Source of the DNA: Nitrospirales bacterium
Lineage (GTDB): Bacteria > Nitrospirota > Nitrospiria > Nitrospirales > UBA8639
DNA length: 64,000 bases
Assembly: GCA_029261355.1 (NCBI GenBank)
Contig: JAJDBM010000012.1
Span: 1-64,000 of the forward strand
Direction of reading: 5' to 3'
The notes under the pieces are model-generated. The model was not told the DNA's origin and ran no database searches. It saw only the letters and a list, made by a program, of their open reading frames with translations. Positions 59,602 to 64,000 of this stretch are shown in pieces (position 1 is the first letter of the stretch; each line of letters starts with the position of its first letter). The position numbers were made by a program, and so were the translations under genes.

Positions 59602-60925
59602 AGCCCTGACCTTACAAGGAGCGCTACGGTCAGTCAGAGATGAATTAGGTCCTGATGCCGTCATCGTGTCCACTCGACGGGTTCACAAAGGCGGGGGGCT
59701 CTTTGGATTGCTCAGTCAGCCAGTTGTGGAAGTGACAGCCGCAGTGGATCGTGGCAAAAAACCGAAAAAGGTCGAATCGAACCTTATGGACCGAATGCGT
59801 CAGACTGAAAAAGTTGTGGAAGCGGCCATGACCAGTCCAGAAGAGAAACCTGAATCATCACCTGTCTCCAATAGTCAATCACGGAGGTTTGAAGAGCAAC
59901 TGCGTATGGCGACGATGCTGGACCCCTTTACCGAACAATTAACTGCTGTGCGAGAGGAACTTCAACGATTACGTGAAGATCGAGAAAATCCTGAATCTGT
60001 TGTTGGACCATTGCGACAAGAAATTGAAGGCCTTCGAATCACCGTGGGAGAAGCATTGGGTGATCGAATGCGACAACAGGTTAATGCGTTACCAGGTGAT
60101 CTCACAACAGAATATGAACGTTTAGTTTCTCAGGGAGTACAGCCATCACTGGTGCATGACCTTTTGCGTTCAGTGGTGGAAACATTGGGAACCGCAGGTC
60201 TTGGAAATCGTGCCATTGTTCAGGAACTTATTCGAGAGCGTATTGAGCAGTCTCTTTCTGTGTCTGGGTCAATTCTGCCAACGGGAAACTTGCAAAAGGT
60301 TGTGATGCTTGTCGGGCCGACCGGAGTGGGGAAGACAACCACGGTTGCCAAACTCGCCAGTTGCGTGACGCAAGCAGAGCGGCCCTATAAAACGGTATTA
60401 ATCACGCTTGATACGTATAGAGTGGCTGCGGTTGAACAGCTACGGGTATTTGCAAAAATCCTCAAATTACCTTTAGAGGTGGCCGTATCACCTCAGGATC
60501 TTTCAATGTGCATTAGCCGGCATTCTGATGCGGACTTGATTCTGATTGATACTGCAGGGCGAAGTCCACGCGATCGTGTTGGACAGGAAGAACTGAAAAA
60601 CATAGCGCGTCAAGGGTTGAAAATTGAAACCCACTTGGTGTTAGCGGCTCCTACGTCAGAATCTGTCCTGCATGAAGTGATTCAGCAATATCGAACCATT
60701 CCCATTCACCGTCTTCTCTTTACCAAATTAGATGAAATTGGACATCATGGAAAGCTTCTCAATCTTCTCCATTATACGGGCCTTCCATTGTCCTACCTTT
60801 CTATGGGACAGCGAGTCCCAGAAGATTTGGAGCTCGCAACGGCGCATGGGCTCGTGGAGCGACTTTGTCGTGCCCATCATCAGGAACCGATGGAAGGTTC
60901 ATCCTTGTTAGGAGTATCCACGTGA
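59582..60925 (+). CDS. flhF: flagellar signal-recognition-type GTPase FlhF
   Basis: 447 residues; overlaps the flhA end by 20 bases. SRP-type GTPase that places the flagellum, usually at the pole. N-terminal basic B domain (KLKRFEALTLQGALRSVRDELGPDAVIVSTRRV), helical N domain, then G1 VMLVGPTGVGKTTTVAKLAS near 241, LITLDTYRVAAVEQL near 275, LILIDTAGRSPRD near 320 and TKLDEIGHHGKLL near 380. Coupled to flhG, which regulates it. Confidence 0.95.
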   Translation: MKLKRFEALTLQGALRSVRDELGPDAVIVSTRRVHKGGGLFGLLSQPVVEVTAAVDRGKKPKKVESNLMDRMRQTEKVVEAAMTSPEEKPESSPVSNSQSRRFEEQLRMATMLDPFTEQLTAVREELQRLREDRENPESVVGPLRQEIEGLRITVGEALGDRMRQQVNALPGDLTTEYERLVSQGVQPSLVHDLLRSVVETLGTAGLGNRAIVQELIRERIEQSLSVSGSILPTGNLQKVVMLVGPTGVGKTTTVAKLASCVTQAERPYKTVLITLDTYRVAAVEQLRVFAKILKLPLEVAVSPQDLSMCISRHSDADLILIDTAGRSPRDRVGQEELKNIARQGLKIETHLVLAAPTSESVLHEVIQQYRTIPIHRLLFTKLDEIGHHGKLLNLLHYTGLPLSYLSMGQRVPEDLELATAHGLVERLCRAHHQEPMEGSSLLGVST

Positions 60926-61866
60926 TTAACCCCCGAGCGAACCACTCAGTATCGAAAATGAAACGAAAAGTCATTCCACCAGTCAATGATCAAGCCAGCG
61001 GTTTAAGAGCGGTGTTCTCCCCAAAATTCAAGCAACCTCGACCGGTGCAAGTTGTGGCTGTGAGTTCAGGAAAAGGGGGAGTCGGAAAGACGAATATCGT
61101 GATTAATTTGGCTGTGGCTTCCGCCAAACAGGGACGAGAAGTCCTGATCTTGGATGCAGACTTAGCATTAGGGAATGTAGATATTCTTTTAGGATTGGCA
61201 CCCACCTATACAATTGAAGATGTGTTCTCTGGAGATCGGACGTTAGACGAAGTCATGATTAAGGGGCCTGAAGGTATTCGGATTTTGCCGGCTGCATCAG
61301 GTATCCAAGAATTATCAAATTTGACGTATGAACAACAATTACAGTTGCAGACAGGGTTCCTTCAGTTGGATCATCCACCAGACCTTCTGTTGATTGATTG
61401 CGCCGCTGGGATTTCATCGAATGTGTTGTATTTTAGCGTAGTGGCACATGACACGCTGATTGTGACGACGCCTGAGCCAGGATCCTTGACCGATGCCTAT
61501 GCCGTGATGAAAATTCTTTCCACTCGCTACCAACAGCGTCGTTTTCGCTTTCTCGTGAATATGGTACGAAAGTCTCAAGATGGGAAAGAAGTGTTTCGGA
61601 AGTTTAGTTTAGTTACGGATCGATTCCTTAATATTTCATTAGATTATGTTGGGTGCATTCCCTTTGATGACTGTGTGCCACTAGCTGTTTCTCAGCAACG
61701 TCCAGTGACTGAGGTCTTTCCCAAGTCCGCGGCCAGTAGGGCAATGGTTCGGGTCGTTGACAACATCGGGCTATGGAAAAGCGAGCATCCTCTGCGAGGA
61801 GGCTATCAATTGTTTGGAGCTGCCGGATTTGGGCAAGTTCAACCAGAAATGGAGAGAACAGCATGA
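60922..61866 (+). CDS. flhG: MinD-like flagellar number regulator FlhG (FleN)
   Basis: 314 residues from the GTG at 60922, which overlaps the flhF stop as GTGA and has AGGAG 7 bases before. Deviant Walker A ATPase: SSGKGGVGKTNIVINLAVA near residue 50, LILDADLALGNVDILLGL near 74, LLIDCAAGISSNVLYF near 155. FlhG stimulates FlhF and limits flagellar number; in many polar flagellates it also restrains the master sigma-54 activator. The stop overlaps fliA (ATGA). Confidence 0.93.
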   Translation: MINPRANHSVSKMKRKVIPPVNDQASGLRAVFSPKFKQPRPVQVVAVSSGKGGVGKTNIVINLAVASAKQGREVLILDADLALGNVDILLGLAPTYTIEDVFSGDRTLDEVMIKGPEGIRILPAASGIQELSNLTYEQQLQLQTGFLQLDHPPDLLLIDCAAGISSNVLYFSVVAHDTLIVTTPEPGSLTDAYAVMKILSTRYQQRRFRFLVNMVRKSQDGKEVFRKFSLVTDRFLNISLDYVGCIPFDDCVPLAVSQQRPVTEVFPKSAASRAMVRVVDNIGLWKSEHPLRGGYQLFGAAGFGQVQPEMERTA

Positions 61867-62642
61867 AGCGAACCATCGCCGAGAAGGACCCCATTCCCGT
61901 GAAACAACCGATTCCCTCAAAGCTCATCTTTGATGGAGATGAGCGGGAACAACTCATTCAAGACTTTGTCCCCGTCATCAAATATATGGCTCTGCGTTTG
62001 GCCATGCGGGTGTCGAGTGGATTGAATGTTGAAGATTTGATAAGTGCTGGGACTGTGGGCCTCCTTGATGCGATTACGAAGTTTGATCCCTCACGGGAAA
62101 TCAAATTTCGAACCTATGCAGAGTTTCGAATTCGAGGGGCTATGCTGGACGAAATACGTGCGATGGATTGGGTGCCCCGTTCGATGCGAGAACGGATTGG
62201 GAAAATACAACATGCGGCCAATGAATACACCAAACGAAAAGGTCGACCCCCAACTGAAAGTGAGTTAGCGGCTGAACTTGGAATGGAAGCTGAGGAAGTC
62301 GATGCGACATTGTTGCAGGCGAAAGGTTCGGTTGTGTTGAGTTTAGAAGATTTAGGGAGTCATGATGATGATGCGCATCCAATTCTCGATGCTCTCGCTG
62401 ATCGTGATCAGCCAACACCTTTGGAATCGCTATTGTCAGAGGATACAAGAAAGATTTTGGCCGACGCGATAGATCATTTGCCTGAACGCCAGCGTTTAGT
62501 ATTGACACTCTACTACTTTGAAGAATTGACCATGAAAGAAATCGGTGCCACCTTGAATGTGACTGAATCTCGAATTTGCCAGTTACACGCCCAGGCGATG
62601 ATACGTCTAAAAGCTCAGCTGCATAGCCGCCTATCTCGATAA
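61863..62642 (+). CDS. fliA: flagellar sigma factor FliA (sigma-28)
   Basis: 259 residues from the ATG at 61863 that overlaps the flhG stop (ATGA). Directs late flagellar and chemotaxis genes. Seen: region 2 LRLAMRVSSGLNVEDLISAGTVGLLDAITKFDPSREIKFRTYAEFRIRGAMLDEIR; region 3 RSMRERIGKIQHAANEYTKRKGRPPTESELA; region 4 LPERQRLVLTLYYFEELTMKEIGATLNVTESRICQLHAQA. No flgM (anti-sigma-28) gene is in the window. Confidence 0.95.
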   Translation: MKRTIAEKDPIPVKQPIPSKLIFDGDEREQLIQDFVPVIKYMALRLAMRVSSGLNVEDLISAGTVGLLDAITKFDPSREIKFRTYAEFRIRGAMLDEIRAMDWVPRSMRERIGKIQHAANEYTKRKGRPPTESELAAELGMEAEEVDATLLQAKGSVVLSLEDLGSHDDDAHPILDALADRDQPTPLESLLSEDTRKILADAIDHLPERQRLVLTLYYFEELTMKEIGATLNVTESRICQLHAQAMIRLKAQLHSRLSR

Positions 62643-62843
62643 CCCTTTTCCTATGTCAGGAGTCGAGTCCCTCTTCTTCTCTCGTTTCATCTTCTGATCC
62701 TTGCCACTCACTATCCCTCTAACGCATCAACTTCATTCAAGAGTCTAAGACACCGAGAGAAAAAGGTGATGAACGGGTTTGTGCATGCAAGACAGACTTG
62801 GTCTGGCCTTCGAAAGTAGCGATCCTTGCGACTGATGTCTTAT

Positions 62844-64000
62844 ATGTTTGATTTTCAATCCATGGTCAATGTGTTGTGGGTACTCGTCTGTAAGGCTTAA
62901 GTCATGCTTATGAAAATTGGGTTTACCTGTTTGGATAGTGGATTGGTTCGTGCCAAAAATAGTACCAACGTTGCACTTAAAAAAACCTTACGGACTTTGT
63001 CGTGGCTGCCATGATTTATTTGGCAGTGGGTTATGGCTTCATGTTCGGAGCGAGTGTTTAAGGCTTTATAGGAATTGATGATTTGTTTACGGCAGGTAGG
63101 TTGACATCATGGTTCCTATCTTTTTTTTTCAATTGATATTCTGTGGAACGGCGACGACAATTCTCTCTGGTGCCGTCGCTGAGCGAATGCGGTTTGTTTG
63201 GTACGTATTGAGTGCTTTCATCCTTTCTGCCGTACTCTATCCAGTCATGAGGCATTGGATGTGGGGCGGTTTTGCAGACAGGGCACAGACAGGGTGGCTT
63301 AACAGTCGAGGGTTTATTGATTTTGCAGGGGCGTCAGTCGTCCACCCTACGGGAGGGTGGGCCGCGTTAGCTGTGATTGTCGTGATTGGTCCACGAATTG
63401 GTCGTTTTGATAGAAGTGATGCGCCAATTCTGGGTCGCAACATTCCCTTACCCGTGTTAGGGCTGTTTTTTTGTGAATCGGATGGCTTGGATTCAATGGT
63501 GGCAGTACGTGTAACTTTGATGAACAAGTGTCTAAGGTATTGGTGAATACGATGTTAGCTGCTGCAGGTGTTGGTTTGACAGGTCTTGGCTTATCTTGCC
63601 TCAAAGGTCGATCAGATGTTGGCGTCATGTTCAATGGGACCCTTGCCGGTCTTGTTGCTATCACGGCCTGTGCCCCGTTAGTAGAACCATGGTCATCAGT
63701 CGTGATCGGAGCGCTTGGAGCTAGTATTGCTTTGACGGCAACCATACTGCTGGAAAGAATTCAACTCGACGATGTGGTTGGTGCGGTTCCTGTGCATGCA
63801 TGTGCTGGTGCGTGGGGAACCATATCGGTGGCATTATTCGGAGATTCTACGTTATGGAAAAGTGGTCTGAGTCGATGGGGGTAATTAGAAATTCAATTTA
63901 TTGGTGTGGTGGTTTGTTTCCTATGGTCATTCGGTGTGGCGTATGTTCCTTTTCGATGCATCAATCTTTGGTTTCCGCTTCGTGTGCCCCAAGAGGATGA
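62844..64000 (+). pseudogene. ammonium transporter (Amt) pseudogene, 3' end outside window
   Basis: Successive frames rebuild one Amt protein. It starts FDFQSMVNVLWVLVCKA, then TAA at 62898, then MKIGFTCLDSGLVRAKNSTN; a frameshift follows at the A7 run (62979-62985). Next comes VVAAMIYLAVGYGFMFGASV with TAA at 63059. After a further frameshift near 63113 the frame reads QLIFCGTATTILSGAVAERM, then WMWGGFAD, then FAGASVVHPTGGWAALAV, with another frameshift near 63470. The next frame reads VLVNTMLAAAG to VPVHACAGAWGTI. One more break near 63880 leads to EIQFIGVVVCFLWSFGVAY and a final LRVPQED. At least five lesions exclude a working transporter, although both pore histidines are still encoded. 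It lies 200 bases after fliA. Confidence 0.9.

Overview
The window looks like a chromosomal segment of a diderm, flagellated, moderate-GC bacterium. The gene set fits Nitrospirota, most like a Nitrospira-type organism. That assignment is inference from gene content (partial cobalamin assembly operon, LptD, NtrC-type FleS/FleR flagellar control, ECF42/DGPF pair, Amt-type transporter remnant); no rRNA or other marker is present to prove it.

Layout. Positions 1-630 hold the 5' part of a minus-strand DEDD-type exonuclease. Positions 765-7001 form a tight cobalamin operon: PduO-type adenosyltransferase, CobU, CobT, CobS, a small CWC cysteine-rich protein, CbiB, CobD and CbiZ. These are the late steps (adenosylation, aminopropanol arm, nucleotide loop) plus a salvage amidohydrolase. 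There are no corrin-ring genes here, which suggests import and remodelling of corrinoids, or ring genes elsewhere.

Positions 7.1-24.7 kb are a loose accessory region of short, mostly single-gene units: a CheY-like regulator, an HxlR regulator, a beta-lactamase-fold hydrolase, YCII proteins, methyltransferases, DJ-1/PfpI, an aldo/keto reductase, a cupin, Rieske and HNH proteins, an exported hypothetical protein, HEPN-like and DsrE proteins. Decay is frequent: an S9 peptidase remnant, an alpha/beta-hydrolase pseudogene, an unidentified minus-strand pseudogene, and a truncated second copy of an ATP-grasp gene. Two modules stand out. One is a translationally coupled zinc metallopeptidase plus ATP-grasp ligase. 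The other is a DGPF/YCII protein with its ECF42 sigma factor, preceded by a candidate ECF42 promoter; this module lies between the intact ATP-grasp gene and the fragment.

Positions 24.8-27.3 kb are a molybdopterin cluster, moaC-moaD-moaE-moaA, behind a near-consensus sigma-70 promoter. Positions 27.6-32.8 kb carry accD, folC, lptD and an exported hypothetical protein.

Positions 33.4-62.6 kb are one large flagellar locus: an NtrC-type regulator, an exported TPR protein coupled to FleS/FleR-type sensor and regulator genes, then flgBC, fliEFGHIJ, a MotE-like gene, fliK, flgD, flgE, a strong terminator, fliLMNOPQR, flhBA, flhF, flhG and fliA. Good sigma-54 promoter matches lie upstream of flgB and of fliL. 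With two GAFTGA-containing activators at the head, the picture is a sigma-54-driven basal body, hook and export apparatus whose last gene supplies sigma-28.

The right edge (62.8-64.0 kb) is an Amt ammonium-transporter gene broken by several stops and frameshifts. No tRNA, rRNA, CRISPR array or insertion sequence was recognised.
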